From: Flammeovirga sp. SJP92
GTDB lineage: Bacteria; Bacteroidota; Bacteroidia; Cytophagales; Flammeovirgaceae
DNA: 64,000 nucleotides
Direction: 5' to 3'
NCBI RefSeq assembly: GCF_001583495.1
Contig: NZ_LQAQ01000020.1
Coordinates: 62,001 to 126,000, forward strand
The translations under genes and the position numbers were made by a program. Below the pieces are notes generated by a model. It had not been told where the DNA came from. It did not search any database and worked only from the letters and a program-made list of their open reading frames with translations. Positions 45,357-55,033 of the stretch are shown here, piece after piece. Positions within the stretch are counted from its first letter, which is position 1, and each line of letters starts with the position of its first letter.

Positions 45357-47117
45357 TTATCTTATGACCACCGGCTCATAATTATGAGAAAAATGATTAT
45401 TCAGCCCTGCCATTAAATAGACAAATGAAGCATTCCAATTGATGGCAATTTCATTTGTGGTGTAACTGCACCAAACATCGCTGTACTTTGTAGCTGGCAA
45501 TTCACCATCATAGTCACAGCCATCATCATTGTTATTTTGTGGACCTCCCACCAATAAACCTGGATAAGGTGCCTTTACAGTATCTGCTTCTGAAATTCTA
45601 TGGTGAGGATGCATAACCTGTCGTGTTCCTGCACCTGTAAGGTAAGAGATATCCAATGGATTTCGACCTAATAAATAATCAAAAACCCCTATAGCGGCAT
45701 CAATATAACCCGCGTTATAATTCAATTTGTAAGCATTCAACAATAGCATGCCTTGATTGGCCGCTACGCTGTTTGATCCCCATACAAAATCACTGGTCAA
45801 CTGTCCCATACTCACTTTCATAGATGAAGTTTTGTATTGTTCATAAAGTTGATTAGCCTTTTGAATGATGATTTTTTCTACTTTAGGAAAATCTTTATGT
45901 GAAACCGCTGATTCTGTTTTCTCATTGTAGGCCAGTGAGTACAGAGGAAGAAAAGCTACATTATCCCAACCCTGCACCTGATCATAATTGACCTTATCCC
46001 AATCTACCTTTTCATAATAGGTGTCATCACGCGTCAGAATATACAATTCTGTCGAAGCCCAGTTCCATTCATCATCAAGATTTTGATCACCGTATGCACC
46101 TGTAGTAATTTTTGGCTGATAGGTTTTATTGATTTGATCTTGATCATACAATACCGATGGATTTTGCTTAGCCCAATGATACGCTTTTATCGCAGCAGAC
46201 TGATATTGTTTTGCTAAGGATTCATCATACTTTCTGTATACCCTTGAGGCATAAGCCATCACAGCCGCAAAATTGAGCGTGGCTGCTGTCGATTTTTGCA
46301 CCACATACCTGGGTTTATTCTGCCCTTTGTGAGGCATTACTGCTCCATCAAAGTTTGCATGCGTCAATTTATGATAAACGCCCCCATCTTCCATGTCTTG
46401 CATAGTGATCAGCCAATCCAAATTCCATTTTACATTATCAAGATAAAGAGGCAAAGCTTTTTGCCCATGAGGAATCTTGAACGATATTTCCCCCAGCATT
46501 TCACCAAACTGTTCAAATGCCAATAAGAGGGTGTAAGTCGTTATACCTGAATTAACTACATATTTGTTATAATCTCCTGCATCATACCAACCTCTTGGGC
46601 TAGAAAGAGTTGTTTTAGGATCTTGACCTTCTTTCAAAGCAGAAGGATGGATCAAAACTTCTGTATCTGGGTGACCTCCTGGCCTTGCATACACTCCTGC
46701 ATACTTTTCTTCTATAGGTGATGAGCATCGTATTAGATAATACGCTTCTACACTACTTTCTAATGCCTTTTTACCAGCATCTTTACTTATTTTAAATGAT
46801 TCAGAGTAGCCTAGATCTTTCACCCAAATCGTATAAGTTCCTTCTTTTTTGATAGACGATAAATCAATGGTTCCATAACTTTCATTGGAATACTCCCATA
46901 CTCCAATGTTTTCTACATCTCCCGCCAGAACATTCTTCTCTTCTCCTTCATCATACACCAGAAACTGCGAAGGGGCATCTGTTTTTATAGTAATAATTTT
47001 TTTAGCGGTTGGAAAATATCCTTCCTGATTGATTCGAAACTTATTGGTGTTCTCATTTTCACTTCCACAAGAAATCAACCCAAAAACAAAAAATAGAGTA
47101 ATAATATTTAATTTCAT
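45357..47117 (-). CDS. GH9 glycosidase lipoprotein (endoglucanase/cellodextrinase type)
   Basis: The 586-aa protein has a lipobox ending in Cys17 (GLISCGS). An N-terminal Ig-like CelD domain (about 25-110; FRINQEGYFPTAKK) precedes the (alpha/alpha)6 GH9 domain. Catalytic features are GWYDAGDYNKYV (D179 and D182), PHHRISEAD near 520, and the acid Glu556 in NEIAINWNAS. This arrangement is common in cellulases and cellodextrinases; the glycan could also be mixed-linkage beta-glucan. With GH30 next door, a beta-glucan use is plausible. A palindromic intergenic element lies 32 bp upstream. Confidence 0.92.
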   Translation of the reverse strand: MKLNIITLFFVFGLISCGSENENTNKFRINQEGYFPTAKKIITIKTDAPSQFLVYDEGEEKNVLAGDVENIGVWEYSNESYGTIDLSSIKKEGTYTIWVKDLGYSESFKISKDAGKKALESSVEAYYLIRCSSPIEEKYAGVYARPGGHPDTEVLIHPSALKEGQDPKTTLSSPRGWYDAGDYNKYVVNSGITTYTLLLAFEQFGEMLGEISFKIPHGQKALPLYLDNVKWNLDWLITMQDMEDGGVYHKLTHANFDGAVMPHKGQNKPRYVVQKSTAATLNFAAVMAYASRVYRKYDESLAKQYQSAAIKAYHWAKQNPSVLYDQDQINKTYQPKITTGAYGDQNLDDEWNWASTELYILTRDDTYYEKVDWDKVNYDQVQGWDNVAFLPLYSLAYNEKTESAVSHKDFPKVEKIIIQKANQLYEQYKTSSMKVSMGQLTSDFVWGSNSVAANQGMLLLNAYKLNYNAGYIDAAIGVFDYLLGRNPLDISYLTGAGTRQVMHPHHRISEADTVKAPYPGLLVGGPQNNNDDGCDYDGELPATKYSDVWCSYTTNEIAINWNASFVYLMAGLNNHFSHNYEPVVIR

Positions 47118-47148
47118 TGTTGCTAGAATAGTGTTGGATATTGTTATT

Positions 47149-47247
47149 AAGTACTAAGATAAAAGTATGTAATACTAATTCTCTTTATTGCTTTGCGATT
47201 ACTTCCTTCAAGAATTAATTATCATCTATAGTATTAGCTTAGCACTT
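47149..47247. repeat. palindromic intergenic element, copy 2
   Basis: It is bounded by AAGTACTAAG (47149-47158) and CTTAGCACTT (47238-47247), inverted with one mismatch. The core near 47172-47211 (TAATACTAATTCT, then GCGATTACTTCCTTCAA) matches the element at 29040-29197 with only a few changes. This copy is about 99 bp. It also sits just upstream of a minus-strand gene start. No coding capacity is seen; the rest of the 271-bp gap (47118-47388) shows nothing further. Confidence 0.75.
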
Positions 47248-47388
47248 ACAAGTAAGTAAATATAATTATTCTAATAAAAAAATGACTTCTAATCAAGTAT
47301 AAGAAATACAGCTTGTTACGATAGAAAAAGCATAAGATGATGTAAAAATGTAGTAAAAAAAGAAGCCTTCAATTTCAGAGTTTTGACA

Positions 47389-48483
47389 TTAAAAGGCCTC
47401 TCCTAATGTGATATAAATGCCGTTGTTTTTATCCACGAGGCTCCAGGCAAAATCAATACGAACGTTTGCAGGGTCTTTTCGATTGATATTAAAACGAAGT
47501 CCAGTGCCTAATGCGGCTTTGAGAAATTGAAAATCAGAAATCTCATCATAAACCGTACCTGTACCCAAAAAAGCAGTTATACCCAAACGACCAATTATCC
47601 TTTGCCTCATTTCCGCTTGAACTTGTATGGAATGCTGATCTCTATACCTTCCCAATAAGTAACCTCTTAAAATTTGCTTTCCTCCCAACAACGCCAATTC
47701 ATTGTAGGGCACATTGCCGAATGTGTTTTTTGCTACTAACTGCAAAGCTAAAACACTTTTACTGTCTTTTCTAAAGTCAATATATCGTCTTCCGTCAACC
47801 TCTATTGTTCCAAAAGCGCCTCCATTGGAATTCAGATAGCCTACTGCTACAATATCTAAATAATAGTTTTGAGTAGGCGTTAGAATACTATTCCGCTTAT
47901 CCAACATCCAAATGGGACCAATACCTGGGTAATATCCACCATTATTTCCATTAAGAGCGGGAGCCGGAATATTTTCATTGTTTCTATTCTGATATGTAAC
48001 ATCGAAAATATGCATATAACGGACTCTCAACCCTACAAACTTGGATTTTTGATACTGTCTCAACACCCTTTCTTTCAACTCAAAAGAGTAATAGTTCACG
48101 TTTAAAAATTCATCTGAAGAAGACTGATTACCCAAGCCATATAGAATTTCAGGTGTATTCTTGTATTCAATAATCCCTTTCAAATAAAACCTTTCTTGAT
48201 TGGTCAGAAGAGTATGTTCGGTAGACAGAAAAATATGGCCTTTGAAAGAGGTACCATAATAAAAATTGAAATTAGAAGGGCGCGTAAGGAAGTCTTTCTT
48301 ATCAAATTTAAACTGATACAAACAGTATACTCCAAGTACAAAATCAGTACGCGGACTGTAAGTAAATGAGGGAGAAGGGAGAATATTGTTTTTATATACT
48401 TTGACAGAATCACCTTGTGCTCTTCCTTTTTCATTCAAAAACAGCACGAGTAAAAAGATAATGTATAGATAATTTCTCCACAT
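47389..48483 (-). CDS. outer-membrane beta-barrel protein, BamA/TamA (Omp85) barrel-like, no POTRA
   Basis: The 364-aa protein has a signal peptide (1-22) and a predicted barrel of alternating strands ending in GEAF. The C-terminal half carries an Omp85-like block (ALLGGKQILRGYLLGRYRD, where the RGY motif is the family hallmark, then GITAFLGTGTVYD and the GTGLRFNI strand). There are no POTRA domains, which places it with short surface-antigen-like or patatin-associated barrels and not with the essential BamA. It follows the alginate-export-like gene (87-bp gap), probably in one transcript. Confidence 0.75.
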   Translation of the reverse strand: MWRNYLYIIFLLVLFLNEKGRAQGDSVKVYKNNILPSPSFTYSPRTDFVLGVYCLYQFKFDKKDFLTRPSNFNFYYGTSFKGHIFLSTEHTLLTNQERFYLKGIIEYKNTPEILYGLGNQSSSDEFLNVNYYSFELKERVLRQYQKSKFVGLRVRYMHIFDVTYQNRNNENIPAPALNGNNGGYYPGIGPIWMLDKRNSILTPTQNYYLDIVAVGYLNSNGGAFGTIEVDGRRYIDFRKDSKSVLALQLVAKNTFGNVPYNELALLGGKQILRGYLLGRYRDQHSIQVQAEMRQRIIGRLGITAFLGTGTVYDEISDFQFLKAALGTGLRFNINRKDPANVRIDFAWSLVDKNNGIYITLGEAF

Positions 48484-48570
48484 TGAATACTTTAGAAAAA
48501 TAGTTTGGGCTGGGGTATCAAGGCTTCAAATACACCTTGATTATCATCAAGTTAGCAAAGGCATTCTAAT

Positions 48571-50037
48571 TTAGAAAGTAAACTGTGTAGTTATCATAAA
48601 GAAATGTTGATTATGTGCTTTTCCCGTTTGTGTATCCCAGAAGTACTGCCCTGGTGCCCACAGGTTATAAGTGGCACATATTTCCCAGTGTCGGTTGATA
48701 GAAATGATGGTTGATATCTGGAATGAATCTCCTAAGTCTCTTGAATTAGATTCTCCACTTCTTAGAATACCATTGGAAGTATTGTAAACGGCATCATTTA
48801 AGCTTGAACGCATAAAGTTCCAATACGTCAGACGGGTTTTTACCATTTTGAAAGCCGTAAAATCAACATTGGCTGAAAAGGAGGTTAAGTTCTTTCTATC
48901 CATAGCTCCATGTTCACCAAAAAACTGTGCTACTTGAGGAAATAAAGGATTGAAAGTATTCAGTGTGCCATCTCCTTTATTTTGATCTCCTGACGAATAA
49001 TCAAACCCTAACCATACATGAGGTTGTAAAGCTACTTTTGGAAAACTGACACCAAACTCTGTAGTAATAGAATAGGCACTGATATTTTTATCACCAAATG
49101 TACCAAACTGATACATGGCTTCTACTTCATAATTAAAAACTCGTTGAATCGGCCCTGAAAGTAAGAAACCAACGGTATAACGGTTTTCATCGGCTATGCC
49201 TTCTTCATACACTGCATTTTGACGGTGCAATCCATAGATATAGGGCTCAAAATAAGTTTTACTGAAGGAAGACCAGCTCGGCACACCAAAGCCTGCATGA
49301 GAGTTGTAAGCGACATCATGGCTTTCATACCTCAAACCCCAAAATGTTGTATTCTCATCCCTAGTCGTATACCCATCCGGAACAGGAATCACAGGTTTTG
49401 ATACAAAGCCGATAAACTTATTGTTTTCATTACCGAGGTAAAAGCCTGCTCCATCAAAAGTACGTCGTGTAATCAACCAATTTCCCGGTGATAACAGTCG
49501 TTCATGTCCTGCTTGCAACTCTCTTCTACCTGCCCAAACGCCTAATTCTGTTCTTTTATAAAGATTGAATTTATACTCTGCAAAAAGATTTAGAAATGCT
49601 CCTTTAGTAACAGGTGTTCCTGCCCCAAGTCTTTCCGAATTGTCTTTTGTGGTGTTAGAATAGATTCCTTCTGCGAAAATCCTGAAATTATCTCCAAAGT
49701 GGATATCAGCATGAGATCGTAACCGTAATGTAAATAAACCGGAGTTTTGTGGTAAGAACTCCTCATTCACTGTGGGCATATAACGCACACGCACCTGACC
49801 TCCAAAAGAAGCCCAAATTTTCTTATCTCTGGACAATGGCACATTCTTAATCTTATCCGACCAATCTTGTGCCCTTGCATCACGGTCTGACCACTCTTCT
49901 AACTTCCATACTTCTTTGTACCTTCTATCAGCATAAGAGGGAACTGGAAAAACAGTCTCAAGTTCCTGCCCTATTGCAGCTACTTCTATCAACAGAAGCA
50001 TCAACAACCAACTTGAATACTTCAGTAATCTCGACAT
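48571..50037 (-). CDS. alginate-export-family outer-membrane barrel protein
   Basis: The 488-aa protein has a signal peptide (1-23) and a large barrel with the Alginate_exp-type signature: GQVRVRYMPTVNEEF, LRLRSHADIHFGDNFRIF, LGVWAGRRELQAGHERLLSP, and a late LGFDYSSGDQNKGDGTLNTFNPLFP split at its centre. The protein ends in FTF. Family members are outer-membrane channels, only some of which move alginate; no alginate synthesis genes are here. It starts 3 bp after the NAD kinase stop, so the two genes are translationally linked. Confidence 0.82.
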   Translation of the reverse strand: MSRLLKYSSWLLMLLLIEVAAIGQELETVFPVPSYADRRYKEVWKLEEWSDRDARAQDWSDKIKNVPLSRDKKIWASFGGQVRVRYMPTVNEEFLPQNSGLFTLRLRSHADIHFGDNFRIFAEGIYSNTTKDNSERLGAGTPVTKGAFLNLFAEYKFNLYKRTELGVWAGRRELQAGHERLLSPGNWLITRRTFDGAGFYLGNENNKFIGFVSKPVIPVPDGYTTRDENTTFWGLRYESHDVAYNSHAGFGVPSWSSFSKTYFEPYIYGLHRQNAVYEEGIADENRYTVGFLLSGPIQRVFNYEVEAMYQFGTFGDKNISAYSITTEFGVSFPKVALQPHVWLGFDYSSGDQNKGDGTLNTFNPLFPQVAQFFGEHGAMDRKNLTSFSANVDFTAFKMVKTRLTYWNFMRSSLNDAVYNTSNGILRSGESNSRDLGDSFQISTIISINRHWEICATYNLWAPGQYFWDTQTGKAHNQHFFMITTQFTF

Positions 50038-50040
50038 ACT

Positions 50041-50811
50041 CTAAACGTTAAACTGTTCAATCAAAATACGCTCTTCCAAAGATTGATCTTGATCAAATAA
50101 TAAATGTCTCATATCGTTTTTGTCCTGCCATACTTTGGCATGTACAGCATTCTTCACTTCCTTAGAATCCGCTGCCGCACCAATTGGTCTTTTTACAGGA
50201 TCTAAATTTGTAATCTCAATGCTTACATCATCTGGGAGCAATGCTCCTTTCCATCTTCTTGGTCTAAAAGGACTGACAGGGGTCAAAGCCAATAGATTAG
50301 AATTTAATGGAATAATAGGTCCATGCGCTGAAAAGTTATAAGCCGTACTCCCTGCCGGTGTAGAGACTAAAACACCATCAGCATGCAAAGCTTCCAGCAT
50401 TGTTTTCCCATTGACTGCTATTTTCAAATTGGCACTTTGACCCGAATAACGTATCACAGAAACTTCATTGTAGGCTTTGTAATGATAATGTTCTCCTTGA
50501 TCGTCTTCAATATCAACAGAAATCGGACATAAGTGAATGTCTTTAGAGTGGTTAATACGCTCTAAAAGATCTACGTCCTCTTTGTATTCATTCAGAAGGA
50601 AACCCAAAGTACCTCTATTCATCCCAAAAATAGGGATGTCTAAATGCGGATAAGTATGCAGTACTTGCAACAAAAAACCATCTCCCCCTAATGCTACAAT
50701 TACATCAGCATCTTCAGGTGCGTGGTTTTCATATTTTGAAAGTAATAGTTGATAAGCCTCTTCTGATTTAGGGCTACCTGATTTTAAAAATGCCAATTTC
50801 TGATATTTCAT
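50041..50811 (-). CDS. nadK: NAD kinase
   Basis: It phosphorylates NAD+ to NADP+ in the cytoplasm. The 256-aa protein has the catalytic VALGGDGFLLQ (D44), GMNRGTLGFL, the NE-type motif AYNEVSVIR, and DGVLVSTPAGSTAYNFSAHGP split at VSTPAGSTAYN, all standard for NAD kinase. It is slightly shorter than the usual 280-300 aa, with a reduced N-terminus. It is followed 3 bp later by the outer-membrane barrel gene, which is an unusual partner, and preceded by a small gene 51 bp upstream. Confidence 0.92.
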   Translation of the reverse strand: MKYQKLAFLKSGSPKSEEAYQLLLSKYENHAPEDADVIVALGGDGFLLQVLHTYPHLDIPIFGMNRGTLGFLLNEYKEDVDLLERINHSKDIHLCPISVDIEDDQGEHYHYKAYNEVSVIRYSGQSANLKIAVNGKTMLEALHADGVLVSTPAGSTAYNFSAHGPIIPLNSNLLALTPVSPFRPRRWKGALLPDDVSIEITNLDPVKRPIGAAADSKEVKNAVHAKVWQDKNDMRHLLFDQDQSLEERILIEQFNV

Positions 50812-50862
50812 AATAGGTCAGTTAATGTTCTTATCGAATAAAGTTGAAGACAGGAAAGTTAC

Positions 50863-51069
50863 TTAGTCGTAAATGATCTCATATTTCACATCTGCAAAAT
50901 GCTGTTCACCCAAACTTGTTTTCACTACTACCAAAGGGTATTGGTGCCAGTCCTCTACATAAACTTCTTCTATTATTCTTGTTTCATCTCCAAGAAATGC
51001 TTCTCCAATGATAAAGTCTTTTTTCTTGCCATCAGTATCTATGATAGATACGCCTTTAAATGTTTTCAT
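50863..51069 (-). CDS. small hypothetical protein, 68 aa
   Basis: The acidic soluble protein (MKTFKGVSIIDTDGKKKDF, then HQYPLVVVKTSLGEQHF) has no recognised motif, signal peptide or membrane segment, and looks like a compact beta fold. The coding frame fits the minus-strand row and lies 51 bp upstream of NAD kinase, so it is probably real and co-transcribed. No function is proposed. Confidence 0.6.
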   Translation of the reverse strand: MKTFKGVSIIDTDGKKKDFIIGEAFLGDETRIIEEVYVEDWHQYPLVVVKTSLGEQHFADVKYEIIYD

Positions 51070-51106
51070 CGGTCTGTTTTATCTATGAATGAATAAGATA
51101 TATGAA

Positions 51107-51134
51107 GTGCACCATAAAGAATATTATGGTGCAC
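51107..51134 (-). terminator. hairpin ending the 51-63 kb gene cluster
   Basis: A perfect 11-bp stem, GTGCACCATAA (51107-51117) and TTATGGTGCAC (51124-51134), has a 6-nt loop. It lies 18 bp past the MFS stop. It lacks a T-run, so termination is likely but not certain. It marks the probable end of the long cluster. Confidence 0.6.
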
Positions 51135-51152
51135 ACTATGAACTATGAAAGT

Positions 51153-52799
51153 TTAAGCAGTCACTTCGTCTGTTACTTCTTCTTCTTGGTTTCCTAATTT
51201 CATTCCCGGTAAGAAAAAACTTAAGAGTAATGAAATGACAGTGAAAATACTGACAATCCAGAAGGTATGTCTAAATGCGTTTTCTGCGGAGTTATTCACA
51301 ATTTGCTGATACGCTTCTTTCGTTTTCTCTGATAATTGTTCGTTTACCCACACCTTTTCTTGTTCAGGCGTGATTTCCATAAACGTATCTTCCAATTCGA
51401 TAATGATATCCTCTTTATCCTCTTTTGTTATTTGTAGTTCTTCTATTTTTTCATAATTGTCTACCATATTCGAATACACGGCTCCAAAAAGGATAGAACC
51501 TGCAAAAGCAATGGCAAAACCCTGCCCTACAATCTCCTTCATTGTTTCAGACAGCCCTGAAGCTTCCCCATCTTGCTCTGAGGGAACTTTGATCATGGTT
51601 AAAGTAGCAATTTGAGCCATCACCAATCCGCAACCTGTACCAAATACCAATGAACCTGTCATGGTTGTAAATGGTGTCATATCTACAGAAATTTGCTGTG
51701 TAATCAGATAAGTTCCTACTAGTACAATTACAAAACCAACGATGGTAATTAGTTTTGGAGAAATTTTGCTTCCTAAGTTAGCGGTAAAGAATGCCGCTGC
51801 CGCAACGCTGATAGAGATCGGTAATGTAGTCAAAGCGGTATCAAAGGAATCTAATCCTGCTGCAGACTGTACAAAGACTGATACTGTAAATAATACGGCC
51901 GCGATCAAGAAGTAAAGTAATGCTTGGATTGTCATCCCAATCGTAAATGGAATGTTTTTCAAAATAGAAGCACTCAATAATGGTGTTTCTCCTTTAGCTG
52001 TCAATGACGCTCCTCTCTTGAAGAAAATAACCAATAATACCACAGCAATCAAATACATCACAGGAACAATCGACAATCCTCCTAATGGGATCACTGAAGC
52101 TCCAATTTCAAATGGTCTTTTCTCCATTAACCATCCATATTGTGATGCCATAGTTGTGGCAATCAAAAATGTTCCGAAGGCAATTACAGACAAGAACACT
52201 GAAGGAATATCAATTTTGATAGATGGATCTTTTTCTGTTTCTGGCAATGTAAACGCTGCAATAATCGTCAATACACCAAATGCCGGAGATAACCCTAATG
52301 CAATTCTCCATGAAACAATTGAGGCTAAATAACCAACGACTACAGGTGCTACAGCCGATACAATCGATAATACCGCTCCATAAATACCAAAGGCCATTGC
52401 ACGTTGTGATCCTTCATAAAAATACATGATAATGGCAATGGAAGTCGGTATAATCAATACCATTCCGAAAGGCCAAATCAACGCCCAAGCTATACTGAAA
52501 ATCGTAGAGTTTGGTGCTAATACTACAATCGTCAGACCAACTGTATAAATTATAGATCCCACTAAAAAGACCTTTTTCTTTCCTATTTTATCTCCTAATC
52601 TTCCGGCGGTCACCATCAATGTTCCTGCTATCAAAGAAGCAGAAACAATCACCATCTGCAATCCCGAAACGGACCAATTCAATTCCTGCACAATCGGTCC
52701 TATCAATACGTTAATACTAAAAGATGTAATGTACATCATCACCATCGAGAGGATGATTACGATTAACGGTTTCCAATTCATTTTTTCTTGCGTACTCAT
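51153..52799 (-). CDS. MFS transporter, 14-TM DHA2 type
   Basis: The 548-aa inner-membrane protein has about 14 hydrophobic segments. The motif between TM2 and TM3 is GRLGDKIGKKKVFLVG, and motif C-like VGYLASIVSWRIALG follows. A hydrophilic insert of about 55 residues (450-505, rich in E/K) precedes the last segment. DHA2 proteins are usually proton-driven exporters of drugs or metabolites, but some take up small organic acids. It is the last gene of the cluster, starting 13 bp after the metallohydrolase gene, so it probably moves the pathway's substrate or product. Confidence 0.88.
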   Translation of the reverse strand: MSTQEKMNWKPLIVIILSMVMMYITSFSINVLIGPIVQELNWSVSGLQMVIVSASLIAGTLMVTAGRLGDKIGKKKVFLVGSIIYTVGLTIVVLAPNSTIFSIAWALIWPFGMVLIIPTSIAIIMYFYEGSQRAMAFGIYGAVLSIVSAVAPVVVGYLASIVSWRIALGLSPAFGVLTIIAAFTLPETEKDPSIKIDIPSVFLSVIAFGTFLIATTMASQYGWLMEKRPFEIGASVIPLGGLSIVPVMYLIAVVLLVIFFKRGASLTAKGETPLLSASILKNIPFTIGMTIQALLYFLIAAVLFTVSVFVQSAAGLDSFDTALTTLPISISVAAAAFFTANLGSKISPKLITIVGFVIVLVGTYLITQQISVDMTPFTTMTGSLVFGTGCGLVMAQIATLTMIKVPSEQDGEASGLSETMKEIVGQGFAIAFAGSILFGAVYSNMVDNYEKIEELQITKEDKEDIIIELEDTFMEITPEQEKVWVNEQLSEKTKEAYQQIVNNSAENAFRHTFWIVSIFTVISLLLSFFLPGMKLGNQEEEVTDEVTA

Positions 52800-52812
52800 T
52801 TGTTTAGTCTAT

Positions 52813-54930
52813 TTATGGTCTCACAATTTCTTTTTCTCTATTGATGTAATATTCTTTTGTCTGATCAATCCACGTTCTCAGATAAGGACGGAAAGCATCC
52901 AACATTTCTTCTGTTCTGTCTGGACTTTCCCAAGCCTCATTGTCATGTCTTTCATACTTCATTTCCTTTACCTGTTCCAATCTTTTCAAAAGCATATCGA
53001 TGATTTGAGGTGCCTTTTCTTCGGACCAAGTAGGCTGTCCATCTACTTCTATATAAATGGGTGAAGTATGTGCCTGTATTCGTTTGGTAAAATCACTTTG
53101 AAAAACAATGTCATGCGATTTTTCTCCATGTACTTTCACCGCTATCCAACAGCTTTTATCCGCCGGCAATTCCAATTCGATAAACACTTCTTTCTGTCCT
53201 TTTTCTAATTTGATTTCTTTCACCACATCACCATTGACAATGATGCTGGCATATTGCAGCAAATCCCAACTCGGCACGATATAACCTTTTGCTTTGATGG
53301 ATAACGTTTCACCTTTCTTTACTTGAAGCGTGGAACCTATATCTTGACCATTGACATTGAAGTCGATCATCGGCCCATTAGAAACAAATGATTTTCCATC
53401 TTTCAATGCCTTGTTCCATGCGTCTGGTGTGAATTCTCCATCTACTTTCACAAAGGTTCTCACCGCTCCTGGCAACGACATATAAGGCCAATCAGAACCT
53501 GCCGCTGCACTTAATTTGAAACCCAAATTCAAAAAGGCGTACCAGTCATTTAAGTTCAGAGAGTGATATTGGAAGATCTCTACAAAGTCCACTTCGTTTT
53601 CTGGAGCCAGCATTGCTAAAGCAATATTCTGTTGGAATTGAGCAAAATCCATATGAGCCACTCCAAAAACGCCACCTTGTTTATGTACTTCTTTTGATAC
53701 TTTATCATAATGGAAATACTCATTCGGATAGCGAACAAACTCATCATGTCCCATCGCTAAAACATGTCCTAGAAAATCGGTTCTTGGATCTTCCTGTCCT
53801 GATGCGATAAAATAATCTTTCTCTTTGTACTGTCCCTCTTTGCCCCATGCATATTGATCAAAGTGGGTGGTGACTGAGTTTCCTAAAGCATACAACCAAT
53901 GCATGTGTAAATCAGCCGCTCTTGCATGTGCTATCTGATTCGGATTCGCTGTAGCATTTCTTCTTGAGAAGTGATTGTGGACATCTCCTGAATACCAGCC
54001 TTTTTTAGGCATATCTAATACATGTTCTATTTGTATTTCTATAGGATTATTTTTTCCTGCTTTGATTTCTATTTCCTTTTGGAGAATAGGATACTCCGGT
54101 CCTTTCATTACAATCAAAGTGTACTTTCCTGCCGGAATGTTGGCTTGATAAAAACCATCAATGTACATCGTATAATGATTATCACTTGGCCAATACACTT
54201 GATCCAATTCTTCTCTGATCTCAACAGATCTTACTTTTGTTTCAAAGAACTGTAGCTCAATAGCACTTTCTGTTGGAAGTGGCATTCTGCCTGTAACATC
54301 ATACAACCCAATCTGTGCCGCTACTCTTTCTTTCGATTTCTTTTCAAATAGGCTTAACTGTAAATTTCCATTAGCATTTCTTTTGGCTGTTTCTCCTATT
54401 AATTCAAATTTGATATCACGAATAAAAAGGAGCTTATTCGACATATCCAACCCTGCCGAAAGAGCAAAATCTGTTTTACTATAACCCCTGTTGGCAAAAC
54501 GGGCTCTTTCTAATACAAACTCATATTTCTGAAACCCTTTAGTACCTTCTGCAATTTCTACTCTATGTACTGATTCCACCACACCGTTTCTATCATAAGC
54601 ATAGAAAAACTCTGTCAGATTACTAGCATCCAACTCCACTGTCACCTTTACTTTCTGATCAATATCAAAAGCAAACTGATCATCTACACTAAACCCCAAA
54701 GCAATGCCATAAAGGATTTTTTCTCCGCCAACTTCTTTTACTCCTGCTCTTGAAGGATCATTATCTACCCTCAATCCCATGGTTTGAAAAACACCTGTAG
54801 CAATGGTTCTATCAATCTGATATGTATGCCAATCCAGCTCAAAAGTTCCTGAAGCATTATCAGGCTGATGGGCGGTTAGCATCAATGGTAAAGTAAAAAG
54901 CAAGCAAAAACTTAGTAGTAATTTTTTCAT
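52813..54930 (-). CDS. secreted CehA/McbA-type PHP metallohydrolase
   Basis: The ATG at 54930 was chosen over a TTG six codons upstream because MKKLLLSFCLLFTLPLMLTA is a signal peptide and the purine-rich AGAAGAGA precedes it; length is 705 aa. The N-terminal 290 residues are beta-rich. The PHP-like domain follows with metal ligands in SGDVHNHF (about 315-322), GVAHMDF near 425 and AAGSDWP near 478. This order matches the CehA/McbA family, whose members include carbaryl hydrolase and other esterase or phosphoester hydrolases. The substrate is unknown. It is exported, so it may process the substrate before uptake. It is coupled to the MFS gene (13-bp gap). Confidence 0.85.
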   Translation of the reverse strand: MKKLLLSFCLLFTLPLMLTAHQPDNASGTFELDWHTYQIDRTIATGVFQTMGLRVDNDPSRAGVKEVGGEKILYGIALGFSVDDQFAFDIDQKVKVTVELDASNLTEFFYAYDRNGVVESVHRVEIAEGTKGFQKYEFVLERARFANRGYSKTDFALSAGLDMSNKLLFIRDIKFELIGETAKRNANGNLQLSLFEKKSKERVAAQIGLYDVTGRMPLPTESAIELQFFETKVRSVEIREELDQVYWPSDNHYTMYIDGFYQANIPAGKYTLIVMKGPEYPILQKEIEIKAGKNNPIEIQIEHVLDMPKKGWYSGDVHNHFSRRNATANPNQIAHARAADLHMHWLYALGNSVTTHFDQYAWGKEGQYKEKDYFIASGQEDPRTDFLGHVLAMGHDEFVRYPNEYFHYDKVSKEVHKQGGVFGVAHMDFAQFQQNIALAMLAPENEVDFVEIFQYHSLNLNDWYAFLNLGFKLSAAAGSDWPYMSLPGAVRTFVKVDGEFTPDAWNKALKDGKSFVSNGPMIDFNVNGQDIGSTLQVKKGETLSIKAKGYIVPSWDLLQYASIIVNGDVVKEIKLEKGQKEVFIELELPADKSCWIAVKVHGEKSHDIVFQSDFTKRIQAHTSPIYIEVDGQPTWSEEKAPQIIDMLLKRLEQVKEMKYERHDNEAWESPDRTEEMLDAFRPYLRTWIDQTKEYYINREKEIVRP

Positions 54931-54973
54931 TCTCTTCTTAGTAATCAATATAGAGTTTTGATTGAAGGTGGTT

Positions 54974-55001
54974 CGTGAGCCACAATACCTTGTGGCTCAC
55001 G
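54974..55001 (-). terminator. perfect 12-bp hairpin between decarboxylase and metallohydrolase genes
   Basis: Arms CGTGAGCCACAA (54974-54985) and TTGTGGCTCACG (54990-55001) pair perfectly around the 4-nt loop TACC. With no T-run it may reduce read-through rather than stop it, or stabilise the upstream mRNA. Confidence 0.6.
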
Positions 55002-55033
55002 GATCACAACATGGTCTTTTTAAAACTATGTAA

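Noticed and set aside
48571-50037. Alginate production locus
   Set aside because: Only the export-family barrel is present; no polymerase, epimerase or lyase gene surrounds it.
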